This document shows positions 1-11,473 of a stretch of 64,000 nt of DNA, piece after piece. A program made the translations under genes and the position numbers. Numbering within the stretch: position 1 is the stretch's first letter; each line of letters begins with the position of its first letter. The notes beneath the pieces are model-generated. The model was not told the DNA's origin. It saw only the letters and a list, made by a program, of their open reading frames with translations, and did not search any database. Origin of the DNA: Romanomermis culicivorax (lineage: Eukaryota; Nematoda; Enoplea; Mermithida; Mermithidae); assembly GCA_963922205.1 (NCBI GenBank), contig CAWUHX010000004.1, positions 620,001-684,000 of the forward strand, written 5' to 3'.

Positions 1-102
1 TTTAAATTTATGAAAAAATTAGTGTATTTTGACGAAGTTTTCTAGGTTTTTTCAATAGAAATGATGGAAAATTTTACTAAAAAATTGCGATTTCTGTCAA
101 TT
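1..102. repeat. Satellite-like repeat downstream of F-box copy A
   Basis: This is part of the roughly 110-bp degenerate repeat seen downstream of other F-box copies. It is the reverse complement of sequence at about 10440-10600, with shared words such as TTTTACGTCAAAAT and GATGGAAAATTTTA. It directly abuts the truncated exon 2 of copy A, so a deletion joined coding sequence to this repeat. Confidence 0.5.
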
Positions 103-370
103 TTACGTCAAAATCAGGAAAAAATTTTCCCTCCTTGAATAGTTTTGTATAGAGAAATATTGCAAGTTGGGCGCTTTAAGGGGCAATTTCCGGATTTGTT
201 CAGCATTCAGGATGTCGACGGCAAAATAACGTAAATTTGGACATTGATCCAAAATGAGGTCGAACGATCCTGGGGAAGCAGGTCTATTGGCGTATAAATG
301 TATTCCTTCCAATGAAGAGATGGACCGCATCATTTTCAAAGCTGCAGCATGCTTTGCTGACCAACACAGA
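103..370 (-). CDS. F-box/LRR gene copy A, exon 2 (truncated 3' end)
   Basis: This is the second exon of copy A. The acceptor is a run of T followed by CAG (reverse complement of 371-378). Joining to the donor at 1282 keeps the frame: 1133 + 268 bp gives 466 residues. The start of the exon (KMMRSISSLEG, then DLILDQCPNLRYF) matches exon 2 of copies B, C and D and is leucine-rich-repeat-like. After KAPNLQYFSIQNYS the similarity stops and the frame ends within flanking repeat. Copies B and C carry about 70 more residues here, ending NEWIHL-x-C-x-ENPS. I infer a deletion that replaced the C-terminus, so the protein may be defective. Confidence 0.6.
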
Positions 371-1282
371 CTGAAAAAAATTTAAGAATTTAAAAACAGT
401 TCAGCAACATAGACAGTGTGTTAGCATACCTACTCAGAAAAAGGCATTGCAATCGATTGTTTGTTAGGATATCAAGGACGAAATGTTTGTTAAGATATCA
501 AGGACGAAATATTTTTTAGCACAAGGTTCAAAAGTCAAGCAAATGAACATTTTCCGACAGCTTACTACCTTCAACGATCGATTCAGATAAAAAATAGCAA
601 GATGCAGGTTTTTTAGCAGTTAAAAACATGCAAATTTTAGTAATGATGCACATGACACATGAATGACAGGCAATACACCGTTAGTTCATATTACTTTTCG
701 GCAGATGGTCGTTTTTCAGTTTCAAGTAGCTTGTTCTTAGGCTTAAGGGTAATTTACGCTTGTCTTTTTCGTCAGAACAGAACGGATCACCAGCAGTTTG
801 AAAAGTTCAGCTTGAAAATGCACTTTCGATCGCAAAGGACAATTGAAATTTCTTATAATATGAACTCCAACAGAACAAATTCTCCTTTTTGCCCGAAAAT
901 GCACTTCGAAAATCGCAAAGGATGACTACTATGTTCTAGAAAATCACCGACGGTAACCTCCAACCGAACGAAAATTTCGCTTCAGTTCAGTGATGTTGTA
1001 TCCATTGCATTTCGCTCCATTCTGTTGCAAAAGTCAAGCATAAATGACCCTTTAAGCTTCTTCCTGTTCATTTATGTTAATTTTATCACAAAGTCGCGCA
1101 TTTTTTTGTTTCTTGCGTTGAAATTGGCATTCCATGCGCTCAGTTTTCACCAATTCAGCATGGATGAAAAATGATCAGCATGAATTTCTGAACAAGACGA
1201 AAGACAAATTTATTCTTTCGGCTTGTCGTCACGAAAAAATAATTAAGCTGATATCGATGTAATTAGCAGAATTGGAACTTAC

Positions 1283-2415
1283 AATTTTAATTTCCTTAAT
1301 TCGCTGATCTTTTGAATATCATCCGAGTAAAAGCCGTTATGATTTATCCAAAAGCACTTCAAACGAACCATTTTTGATATTTGATTGTAAATAAACGACT
1401 GTACTTCATCTGGCTTCGGCGAATACACTAGTCTGAAAATTTCTATTTGATTGTAAAGGGGAAACTTGTCGAAAATAATGCGATAAAACGCCAAATTTCG
1501 GGGGTATGCTCTCATAGAAAATTCTTTCAACAGGGGACTACGGGATAGTAGGAAAGCAACGAATTTTGCATGACTTTCGGAGTCTTCACAGTCAACCTTA
1601 ATATTTTGCAAAGAAATGAAATACAAATCTTTCATAATTCTGTGAAAAGGTAAATCTTCATCGAGCTGGGTGTAATCGAACCGAGGAATGTGCAAAGACA
1701 AACTTTTCAATTTTGGCAAACTCATCAACTTTTCGATCAGCTGAAGATTATCATGCGATACGCGATCAATATCTAAACTTTCTAAATTCAAATTAACATC
1801 CAGCAATGCATACAATTGTTCATATTTTGGATTTGTTCCATATAATGTCAGTGTGAAATCAGTCAAATTTCGACATGATGATAAATCAATCCATGAATCG
1901 TAACGTTGAACAACTATCAATTTCGTCAAGGCGGAATGGCCAATAACAACTTTATTTATTTTCTCTCGTAGTTCATTGTTAGCTTCAATTTGCTTCAAAT
2001 TGTGAGATTTTTCCACGAAAGTCAATACACTTTCCCAGCCGAATATTTCGATAAAATTCCAATCAATGTCTAAACACATCAGTTTTTCTAAACTAGGAAG
2101 AAGGATAAGGAAATTTTTCTTAAAATTCCTAAGTATAAATGGATCAGGCGAACGCGGATCCCATCTTTTCGTGAGCATGAAAGACAAGACCTTGTGGAAA
2201 TTTTTCAAACGAAGCAGGCTGGAACAATAAGCTTCAATTTTGTTCAAAACTTTTATCCAGGAACCAGTAAATATTTGATCAAAATCGACGTATTTTAACC
2301 GATGCCATTCCCATTCGACGCAACTTTTGAAATTTGGATTTATTCGCTCCGCTATGCATAATTCTTGAAAGTTGAAATATTTCAAGATTTCTGTAATAAT
2401 GACGACGTCGTCCAT
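1283..2415 (-). CDS. F-box/LRR protein copy A, exon 1
   Basis: This exon encodes about 377 residues starting MDDVVIITEILKYFNFQEL. Residues 1-50 fit an F-box (hydrophobic helix, then F-x-F-x-E-L-C-x-A-E-R, then a W/H-R-x-K-x-V-D-F-D tail), which normally recruits substrates to SCF ubiquitin ligases through Skp1. The rest has irregular leucine-rich repeats, such as LNLESLDIDRVSHDNLQLI and LPKLKSLSLHI. The unspliced frame ends at TAA (1279-1281), but this stop lies inside a strong splice donor GTAAGT (reverse complement of 1277-1282), so splicing removes it. Copies C, D and E share this arrangement. The exon has no internal stop. Substrate and pathway are unknown. Confidence 0.75.
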
Positions 2416-2429
2416 CCGAATAACGTGAT

Positions 2430-3400
2430 CTATTCAGATTCTAAATATCTGAACAAAAGAAGCAACTTTTTCTCCAGATGACGATGATGCAAACACCAAA
2501 TAAAAATCAAAAAACTAAATTCATGAAACAAATAAATAAGAAACAATTGGGTTAAAACGAGCACAAAAAATTAATTTAAATTGAAAGAGAAAAAAATGAA
2601 AAATCAATAAAGGTAATGGAGCAAAAAACAAAAAATAGAAAATAAAAACGAATATAAATAATTAGGAAATGGTAAGAAAAAATAGGCTGGAAATGAAAAG
2701 AAAAAATGAACGTATGAAAATAAATAAGAAATGAGAAGGAAAAAACTTGATAGGAATGAAAAATGAATAAAAGCAATAGAAAATGAAAACAAAGAACTAA
2801 AAAATGAATGAAAATAATTAAGAAATTAAAAAATTTGAGAAAGTGGAAGGAAAAAAACTTCTGAAGAAAACGACCAAAAAATGGAACATTTTTGACATGT
2901 TATATATATGCACAAAGTATAAAACAAAATAGTGTAGATTTTGATAGGCCTAGAAAACGTATATAGGCCTCATACGTATGAAAAGTTATTGAGCATTCAG
3001 AAAAAATATTAAAACAAAAAATTGAAATATAAATAAGAATAATAAAAAAATTGATAAAAAAAGAAAAAATAAATAAGAAACTATCGAGGTAAAAAATGCG
3101 TACAAAAAAGTTAATATAAATTGAAAGAAAAAAAGAAAAATGAATAAGAGTAATGAAACATAAAAACAAAGTATAGAAAACAAAAAATGAATAAAAATAA
3201 TTAGGAAATGAGAAGGAAAAAGTGAATGGAAATGTTAAAAAATAGAAATCCGACTAAAGATGAATACCAATAAAAAAGAAAAAATCAATGAAAACAAAAA
3301 AAATGTGAAAAATAGTAAAAGTGACAAAAATAATGAAATAAATTTTTTTTAAATTTCTTCAATTTTGCATCCTCTGTCATAATTCATTGGAATATAATTT
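2430..3400. repeat. Purine-rich low-complexity tract upstream of copy A
   Basis: The stretch is almost pure A/G on the plus strand, with runs like GAAAAAATGAA, and so is T/C-rich in the sense direction of copy A. The same tract lies upstream of copies B (8330-9180), C (35450-36118) and D (47370-47690). Frames through it are Phe-rich and non-coding. It is part of the duplicated F-box unit. Confidence 0.65.
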
Positions 3401-3404
3401 ATCC

Positions 3405-3740
3405 CTGATTATATATGCACTAAGTTGTGGAGAATTATGAGAATTTTTTACAGAACAGTAAATATTCCCAGTCGAGTATTTGAAGAAAATCTGAATCAAT
3501 TTCCAAACTTCTAAGTTTTTGCAAGCTAGGAAGAAGGATGACGAAATTATCCCTAAAATCCCCAGGTACAAATTAATGAGTTGAAACAAAACACCTGTTT
3601 TTTCAAATGAAAGATGTCAACTCATGCAGGCCCATACAATATTTTTTGATTATTTTCATCCAAGAATCAGTGAAGATTCGATCAAAATCGATGCAACTCT
3701 GATTCAATTCAACTTTTGAAATTTGGTTATATTGGCTCCT
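3405..3740 (-). pseudogene. F-box/LRR relic next to copy A
   Basis: This is a degraded antisense match to the middle and start of F-box exon 1. The coding sense of CTAGGAAGAAGGATGACGAA corresponds to the conserved FLILLPSLEKL segment. The bases around 3660-3725 correspond to the region after the F-box (VDFDxxF and NPNFKSC). It has many indels and no open frame. It is the inverted counterpart of 8040-8310. Confidence 0.55.
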
Positions 3741-4624
3741 GCAACCTTTGCCGTTTTGGTTTGTGAGTTGGTAATGTGAGACGACCGGATCTGGACTGTG
3801 CTAAATGCAAACTTTTGTTCTGTCCCAACTTAGAAAACTCGTACAATCATGCTAATCTTATTATGATCGGCGCCAGACATGCCTGGCAAGAACTTTCCAG
3901 GAGGCAGGGTCCTCAAACTTTTGATTCGGGGTGCAAACAGTGTAAAACAACCACAAAGATGTAGGCCAGACTCAAGATGACAGCTCAAAATGAGGGAGCT
4001 CTGGAAAGCAATGCTGACTGAACAAAAAAAGTAACGACAATAATGACCAAAATCTTGACCAGTGTTGCCAGATTGGCAAATGAAAATCGGCCAAAGATGC
4101 TTTAAAAATCTGCAAAGAGTTTAAAAAACTGGTCAAAACCGGCAAATATACAATTTTTTAAAAATATTATGTTTTGGAAGAATGAAAGTTCTGCATAAAA
4201 CTGCTTCAAAAAGAAATGAAAATTAAAAAGCCAGGCATTTATGTTATCACAATACAAAAACCACTGTTCTTTCGCACAGTAAGTAATTTATGGAAAATCG
4301 ATAAAAAACAAAAATTTTCATTTCCGGCTCAAATTATGATAAGAATTTATCAAAATTCATAGTTTTAGAAACAAAAAAAACAAGGCGCGGAAAACCTAAA
4401 TTGTTTACAAATTCGACAGCTGACATATCTGTGCTTAGCAAAAATGAAGAATCATAAACTGCATCATTGTTGCTTCATATTTTCTTTTCTTTTTTTTCAA
4501 TTTTCGGATAACAATACTCCAGAACATTGGAAGATGAATTTTTTAACACTGACTTCATGATTTAAATTTGACTTTTCCGGTCCAATGATGTTCAGGCTTT
4601 AACAAAATGTGGATGTTTTCAATC
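3741..4624. other. Intergenic, no gene recognised
   Basis: AT-rich DNA in the spacer of the inverted F-box duplication. A word AGTGTTGCCAGATTGGC near 4060 resembles DNA-transposon ends seen also near 26880 and 37300. No coding sequence is supported. Confidence 0.4.
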
Positions 4625-4778
4625 AGCTAATCGAATAAAAATTTGGGTTACTGTTACACATAGGGGGAGGGTAAACCCCCATACCTGAGACCCTGGTCAT
4701 CCCCTGGCCAAAAAATCGTCAAAACACCCCCCTGAACTTTTTTCATTCATGATTTTTGTGCATATTCTGTATGAGAAC

Positions 4779-6266
4779 TAGGGATGGGCCGGATCGACTT
4801 TTTTGGCGATCTGGATCTTGGAAAATTTGGTTCAGCGGATCCAGATCTGCATCAGGATCTTGAGGGACAGACCGAGCGGATCCCGATCTTTCAATAAGTA
4901 TATGTACTATGTCTAATTTGTCTAAAATTGAGTTAAATGAATTTATATCCATTGGTGTCAATAGATTAATAGATTATTAATGATTGAGGTGTTCGTTTAT
5001 TGAAATAGTTCACATGTACTAATTGATAATTTTCATTCATTAAATTGTATTCATGTTTAGATTAATATTGGTTTCATCAGAAAAGAAATGAATAGAAATG
5101 GAAAGTTTCTTCAGAAATTATGGATTGAAGTTCTTCTTTAACTAGCAGAGTTTGGGACTACTTCACAGTGTCCCCAGATGACGAAGAAAGGGCAAAGTGA
5201 AATAAATGCAGAAAACAGTTATCCAGAAAATGTTGTGCTACTGGATGTCAGAGAAAACATTTAGAGAGGAAACATATGGCAATATATGAGTATAAGCAGT
5301 TTGCAGCTAAATGAAAAGAAGATAATGAAAATAGAAGTTATTGTGGAACAAGTTGCTACAAGTATAGTCATGTTAAAGAAGTAGTTTTTGTGTTTTCTTT
5401 GAACCTAGCAACTCAAAAATAAATTTAGAGCATGAACTTAAATCTCAAACGTCTCTGCACAATTGCTTCATGCAGAAAGTAAACTTAAATTAGCACTATT
5501 GAAAAGTGCCCCCTATGAGCAGCCATTCACTGGTTCTGGTCAAATTTATGATCCTACCAAAAATCGTTTGAAGGGTGATACTGTTGAAAAATTATTGTTT
5601 CTCAAGTATAATTTTGCTACCATTGCAGTGTTTTTTCTACAAGCCTCTTTGTACCTGTACAAAAAGTCTTTGTATGAAGGAATTTTTTTGTACACTGAAA
5701 AAACCATGATCTTTTATGAATTTTTGCACAAAGTTTCTTCCTAATAGCACTGGAGTTCCTGTCCTTCATAATCATCTTACAAATTAAGAAAATAATACTC
5801 ATAACTTTTATAAATCTGAAAAACTTCAAGTTAAACCTGAAATTTCTGAAAATTAGTTCCATGATGCTTCTCAATTCAAACTCAGCTTCATGTTTAAAAT
5901 TTAAGTTGCAAAAAAGTTGGAGTAGATTTTGACGTTCTGAAATGGATAAAAATTCGCCTTTTCCATACAGGAGGACCGCCAACATTTTTTCCTTTACTGG
6001 AAATTTATTTTCCAGGAAGCACTATTTGTTGAGAAATAGTATTGCAAAGAATTATTTAATCTGGCGTGCAGCGCCAGAAAATTTTTGGTGTTTTCTAATA
6101 CTGCAAAATTTTATGTGAATAATAATGAATAAAGATCCAATTATGACTGGATCTTAATCATTGACAACAGCGGATACGGATCTCAAAAAATTTGGTTCAG
6201 CGGACGGGATCCCGATCCTAAAATTAAGGTGGATATCTGCGGATCCGGATACCCGGCCCATCCCTA
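4779..6266. mobile_element. hAT-type DNA transposon with 8-bp target duplication
   Basis: The ends are TAGGGATGGGCCGG at 4779 and its inverse CCGGCCCATCCCTA ending 6266, a typical hAT terminus. Flanks are ATGAGAAC (4771-4778) and ATGAAAAC (6267-6274), an 8-bp target duplication with one mismatch. The empty site appears in the related repeat near 47810 (ATGAAAACAGGC). Length is 1488 bp. It encodes only decayed transposase parts, so it would depend on another hAT for movement. Confidence 0.85.
5140..5620 (+). pseudogene. Decayed hAT transposase (BED finger and C-terminal motif)
   Basis: From about 5146 one frame reads VWDYFTVSPDDEERAK, a stop (TGA where the first zinc Cys is expected), then NKCRKQ and two later His residues. 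This is the layout of a BED zinc finger, the usual DNA-binding N-terminus of hAT transposases. At about 5560-5610 the segment NRLKGDTVEKLLFLKYN matches the hAT C-terminal dimerisation motif. Most of the catalytic domain is missing. Confidence 0.6.
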
Positions 6267-6274
6267 ATGAAAAC

Positions 6275-7428
6275 AGGCTTATAGAACTTTTTTTGTTCTT
6301 TTGCTCACCTAACCCCCAACCCCCTGGGAAAAAAGTCAATGCCCTGCAAAATTCTTGCCATGCGTGTCTGTATTCAACCGACAGTATCTGTCAATTTCTC
6401 AAACTGATGATGTTTCAATCTCCGTTTTTTTCGTCAAATGGAGTGTTTTAAAAAAAATTTGGGGAATTCAAAACCAAAAAAATGCGTTTTGGTGGACATA
6501 AAAAGGACTAAAATTGAAAATTTTTTGCTCATGGATATAATTATACATTGACATAGGGGGTCAGGGGAGGTAAACCCTCCTACCTGGTAAGCTGAAACAC
6601 CCCTACCTGGCCTGAAAAAAATCGTCAAACACCCCTTGCAGAAATTTTTTGAAGTCAGTTTTTTAATGCATATTTTGTATGGAAAGCATGCTTGAAAGCA
6701 TGCTTTTTTGGCTCAACCACCCGCACCATAGTGCTTCACACTCTGAAAATTTCAGGACCAGGGTACCTGGTCTTCAGGGTATACCCGAGTTACCCAGGTA
6801 TTTGGGGTACCCAGGTGCTATATGGGAGTTGTTAAGTCAGTGAATGAACGCAATTCATGAAAACTTCAAGAAAATTTTGAGGTAAGAACATTGCAAAATT
6901 TTAAGAGACAAAAGTTATGACAGAAAAATAGCACATTTTCTTTGGACAAACACTATATTTTCAATTAAATCATGGTAGCTTGGTCACTCATCACAACTAT
7001 CACTTTCAATCAAATCATGGTTTCTTTTTTCACAGTTTTCTGTAAGATAAAGTGCGGTGACTCAAAATGACTTCCAGATCTCAAATAGTTATCGAATGCC
7101 ATACTCTGATCAAAGTCATCCCACTTCACCTTATATTTCTTGTAGAAAAAAATTTTGTGCCATTTGCACAGCGTTTATTGCACACAACAACAAAATTTCA
7201 GGCTGTGCAACCAAATTTTTTGCCAAGTTGCATGCTGCAACTTGAAGCCTGACTTTCCTTTCGATTAGGTTATAGAGTTTTCTGTCTGGAGATAAAGTGA
7301 ACATTTTCTGGTGCTTCGCATCGGGTCTTTGGGGGTGGGGGGGGGATAGTCTCCTCTCAATCCTTTCAACAACTGATGTTGTTTTTGATTTTTAATTTTT
7401 GATATACATACCTCACACCAGTGTTTTT
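6275..7428. other. Old repeat DNA in the inverted-duplication spacer
   Basis: It contains partial copies of the G-rich family (6540-6660) and a hairpin-bearing segment with a GTTGC/GCAAC dyad near 7200-7245 that recurs near 37220, 48300 and 56590. No supported gene. Confidence 0.4.
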
Positions 7429-7880
7429 TTTGTACTCGGTCCATTTGTACTGGTACAAACGACCTCTCAAAAACCCTTTGTACTCCAAAATTTGCGAAAA
7501 GATGCTGAAAAAACATTTATTGTTATAAAATGCAACAAATATGCTGTAAACATGAATACATTGGCTATTTCCACGAGAAACATGACAAGGCTACAAATTC
7601 AGACACATAAAACACTTGATCATGAGGCACATGACATGCACTAGTGAAATACTTCACAAAAAGCTTTCATTATTATGCTACAGCTGCTAAGTTTGTTGTT
7701 TTCGATGCGCACGCATAACAAACAAGTCCAACAAAGTCCTTTGATACTGAATACTGACAGCTGTTGAGTAACAAAAAAATTATTTTGTTCAAAAATTTTC
7801 GTTTGTACTGGTGCAAACGAAGCAAAAATTTTCGTTTGTACTCTGGACCGTTTCGTTTGTAAAGTACAATAAAAACACTG
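7429..7880. mobile_element. MITE with CAGTGTTTTT termini (probably hAT-like)
   Basis: Starts CAGTGTTTTTTTTGTACTCGG at 7429 and ends with the inverse (GTACAATAAAAACACTG) at 7880. Length is 452 bp. The internal word TTTGTACTGGTRCAAACGA is repeated. Flanking octamers do not match, so no target duplication is preserved. A solo end of this family is at about 48390-48442. No coding capacity. Confidence 0.55.
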
Positions 7881-8029
7881 CTGCTTGGAATTAGTTTTCG
7901 TAATTATTGCAACGTAATGTTCTCAAGTTCGAGCAACATTTTCTACTTCATAGTTTTCTAGTGGATCTAATTTCACTATTATATTCATTTCACATGGTGA
8001 CCATAATTCGCTTTTTTCTGACTTGGTAA

Positions 8030-8330
8030 AATAACGGTTACGTTGGCGAGGAACTTCTCAGTTCGATTTTGATCGAATCTTCGCTGATTCTTGGATGAAA
8101 ATAATCAAAAAATATTGTGGGGCCTGCATAAGTTGACATCTTCGATTTGGAAAAACAGGTGTTTTGTTACGACTCATAATTTGTACCTAGGGATTTTAGG
8201 TATAATTTCATCATCCTTCCTCCTAGCTTACAAAAACTGAAAAGTTTGGAAATTGATTCAGATTTTCTTCAAATATTAGACTGGGAAAAATTCCAAGCAA
8301 TTACGTCAAAGGTTAAAAAATTGAAGAAAT
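8030..8330 (+). pseudogene. F-box/LRR relic next to copy B
   Basis: This is the plus-strand counterpart of 3405-3740. It keeps the GATTTTGATCGAATCTT segment (FDRIF) and a CCTAGCTTACAAAAACTG segment (PSLQKL) with many indels. It precedes the T-rich tract and copy B in the same order as in the left arm, supporting an inverted duplication of the whole block. Confidence 0.5.
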
Positions 8331-9180
8331 TAAAAAAAATTTTATTCATTATTTTTGTCACTTTTACTAATTTTCACATTTTTTTGTTTGCATTGACTTT
8401 TTCTTTTTTATTGGTATTCATTTTTAGTCGTACTTCTATTTTTTAACATTTTCATTCACTTTTTCCTTCTCATTTCCTAATTATTTTTATTCATTTGTTA
8501 TTTTCCATGCTTTGTTTTTATGTTTCATTACTCTTATTCATTTTTCTTTTTTTCTTTCAATTTATATTAACTTTTTTTTACGCATTTTTTACTTCGATAG
8601 TTCCTTATTAATTTTTTCTCTTTTTTATCAATTTTTTATCATTTTCATTTATATTTCAATTTTTTGTTTTAATATTTTTTCTGAATGCTCAATAACTTTC
8701 CATACGTAGTGAGGCCTATATACGTTTTCTAGGCCTATCAAGATCTACACTATTTTCTTTTATGCTTTGTGCATATAACATGTCAAAAATGGTTCATTTT
8801 TTGGTCGTTTTCTCCAGAAGTTTTTTTCCTTCCATTTTCTCAAATTTTTTCTTTTAATTTTTCAATTATTTTCATTCATTTTTTAGTTTTTTGTTTTTCA
8901 TTTTCTTTCAGTTTTATTCATTTTTCATTCTTATCTTTTTTTCCCATTTATTTCTTATTTAATTTCATACGTTCATTTTTTCTTTTCGTTTCAGCCTATT
9001 TTTTCTTATCATTTCCTAATTATTTATATTCGTTTTTATTTTCTATTTTTTTGTTTTTTGCTCCATTACCTTTATTGATTTTTCATTTTTTCTCTTTCAA
9101 GTTAAATTAATTTTTTGTGCTCATTTTTAACCGAATTTTTTCTTATAAATTTTTTGATAAATTTTAGTTTTTTGATTTTT
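8331..9180. repeat. T/C-rich low-complexity tract upstream of copy B
   Basis: Pyrimidine-rich plus strand built from words such as TTTTTCATTTT, the inverse of 2430-3400. It lies directly upstream of the copy B start. Phe-rich frames here are non-coding. Confidence 0.6.
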
Positions 9181-9266
9181 ATGTGGTTTCTGCATCATCG
9201 TCATCTGGGGAAAAAGTTGTTTCTTTTGTTCAGAGATTTAGAATCTGCATCGATCACGTTATTCAT

Positions 9267-9443
9267 ATGGACGATGTCGTCATTATTACGGAAATCTTAA
9301 AATATTTCAACTTCCAAGAATTATGCATAGCGGAGCGAATAAATGCAAATTTCAAAAGTTGCGTCGAAAAAGACAAGCATAAATTACCCTTAGGCCTAAG
9401 AACTAGCTACTTGAAACTGAAAAACGATCATCCCGAAAAGTAA
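9267..9443 (+). pseudogene. F-box copy B, internally deleted exon 1
   Basis: It starts MDDVVIITEILKYFNFQELC and keeps 35 residues of the F-box up to KSCVE. It then runs directly into sequence that is intronic in the other copies (compare the complement of about 45700-45760 in copy D) and ends at 9441-9443. The LRR part and the splice donor are lost. It could at most encode a 58-residue F-box-only peptide. Confidence 0.65.
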
Positions 9444-9696
9444 CATGAACTGCAGTGTGTTGCCTGTCATTCACCTGTTATGTGCATCATTACTACAATT
9501 TGCATATTTTTAATTGCTAAAAGACATACATCTTACCATTTCTTAGTCTAAATCGATCGTTGAAGGTGGTAAGCTGAAACAAACTGTTTTTTCAAAATGG
9601 ATTTCGATGCTTTTTTCTGACCAGGTATAACATGCTGGCTATCTTATTGAACACATTTTTCTGAGAAACGAATCTCATCCTTAAATTTTCTTTCAG

Positions 9697-10180
9697 TCCG
9701 TGTTGGTCAGCAAAGGATGCTGCAGGTTTGAAAATGATGCGGTCCATCTCTTCATTGGAAGGTATAGATTTATACGCTAATAATTCTGTTTCCCCGGGAT
9801 CGTTCGACCTCATTTTGGATCAATGCCTGATTTTACATTATTTTTGCGTCACCTTCCTGAATGCCGAACAAATCCGGGAATTGCCCACCAAGGCGCCCAA
9901 CCTGCAATATTTCCTAATACGGACGTATTTTCCCCAGTTAACCGACTTATCCCCAATCGAGGACGCATTAACATACGCAGTGGAAAATTTGCCAAATTTA
10001 CGTCAATTAGTCATTCATAAGAGGCTGTACAATTCATTGTTACCACTCGAGCCGGTGAAACGTTTGTCTAGGCAAAAAAGATTATCCATCATTGCCCATG
10101 ATCTCTGCCATTGCCGTTATTCAGACGACTTCATCAATGAATGGATTCATCTTTGCTGCCAAGAAAACCCATCCATCTAA
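9697..10180 (+). pseudogene. F-box/LRR copy B, exon 2 (intact, orphaned)
   Basis: The acceptor TTTCTTTCAG ends at 9696. The exon then reads in frame through KMMRSISSLEGIDLY, DLILDQC, AEQIRELP, KAPNLQYF, VENLPNLRQL and VKRLSRQKRL to NEWIHLCCQENPSI and a TAA. It shows the full-length C-terminal exon that copy A has lost. With exon 1 deleted upstream it has no proper partner, so I call the locus a pseudogene. Confidence 0.65.
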
Positions 10181-11100
10181 AATATTGGAACATCGACAAA
10201 CGTTCGGTGTCTTTTTTTCTTTAAATCAGAATTTTTTTCCCTTAGTTAGTTCGTAAACATGTTGTTGTTCCAATTGGCATATCCCGTTATTTTTTTGCAA
10301 TTGCATCAACGTGAAGCACGATCTGCGAATTTTTCACTTTCGGAATGTGAAAAATTTTCTATAATCTTGAACTAAAATCCGGAAAAATCGTGATTGTCTT
10401 GTGTATAATTTTTTGTTTTTTCATCTTTTTTACAGAGAAACCCGGAAAATATTCTCAAGATGCAAAAAATTTTTCCTTATTTTGACGTGAAACTTACAGA
10501 AATCGCTATTTTTTAATAAAATTTTCCATCAATTCTATAAAAAAAACCTGGCTGACTTCGTCAAAATACAAAAGTTTTCTCATAAATTTGAAAATAAAAA
10601 TGGACGAAATTTGCAAATTGCTGCTATATTTTCCATTAAGCTGGAAAAATTCTCTAAAATGAAAAAAAATTTTCTCCTAGTTTTGAAATAAAATTGGAAA
10701 AAGATCGCCATTTCCTGGTACAATTTCCGGTTTTTAAATCATTTTCTCAAGAAAAACTGGAAAACATTGTTGAAATGTAAAAATTATCTGATAATTTCCA
10801 TCTCAAATTGAGAGAAATAGCAATTCATTGTTATAATTTTCAATCGTCTCTGTAAAGAAAAACCCTAGAAAATTTTTAAAGATGCGAAAAATTCAGAAAA
10901 ATCGTAAATTATTTGTGTAAAATCTGCTCTTTACTTTTTTTACAAATATCCGGATAGTTTCCTCAAGATGCGAAAATTGTATCCTGATTTTGACGTGAAA
11001 TAAACAAAAATGGCAATTTATTGATAGTATTTTCAATCGTTTCCATTTAAGAAAAAACCTGGAAAACTTTTCCAAAAATGCTGTCATAATTCCGAAGTAG
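10181..11100. repeat. Satellite-like repeats downstream of copy B
   Basis: Degenerate units of about 110 bp alternate GATTGAAAATTAT-, TTGCTATTTCTCTCAATTT-, ACGTCAAAAT- and GGAAAATTTTTCGCAT-like words. Related arrays are at 1-102, 43940-44740 and 54660-54990. No open reading frame of note. Confidence 0.55.
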
Positions 11101-11473
11101 CTTTTATATCGAGTGTGTACTCAACATCGATTCTTAGCATGTCAGTTGTTTATAGAATGATCGTGAAATTGATACTTACATAAAAGTGTCCCCATGAAAG
11201 CGTTTACTGTAGAAATTTCTCACTATTATTTTCTTTTCTTCGAACCAAAAATAAACTTACTTATTTGCTTTTCAGTTTAGTCTTTTTTAATTGTCTCTGC
11301 TAACAAATTTAATGAAGCATTAAGACGGAAGATAGAGAATATTTACATCACATTCATTTCGATCCACGTAACAAATTTTTGTAAAAAAAGACAAAAAAAG
11401 CATTGGTTAAAAATGTTGTGGACTTCACGCTCCAACTGCAGGCATGGAGGGAAATCCTAAAAAAAGAAAATTG
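11101..11473. other. Intergenic, nothing recognised
   Basis: AT-rich sequence without a convincing coding or repeat signature. Confidence 0.3.

Larger units (their letters stand above)
4625..6660. repeat. Dispersed G-rich repeat (GGGTTAC-CACATAGGGGG family), split by a hAT element
   Basis: The sequence from about 4645 (GGGGGAGGGTAAACCCCC, then a C-rich part and GGCCAAAAAATCGTCAAAAC) recurs at 47690-47815 and, less well, at 6540-6660 and 48150-48230. The 47.7-kb copy is uninterrupted where this copy is split at 4779-6266. That proves the inner hAT element is a later insertion. Confidence 0.6.

Noticed and set aside
2576-3183. Phe-rich minus-strand reading frames upstream of copy A (also 8246-9110, 35498-35767 and 47499-47783)
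   Set aside because: They are translations of T-rich low-complexity sequence repeated beside several F-box copies, with no domain or conserved frame.
7429-7880. Target duplication of the CAGTG MITE
   Set aside because: Flanking octamers (CCTCACAC and CTGCTTGG) do not match, so superfamily assignment stays tentative.
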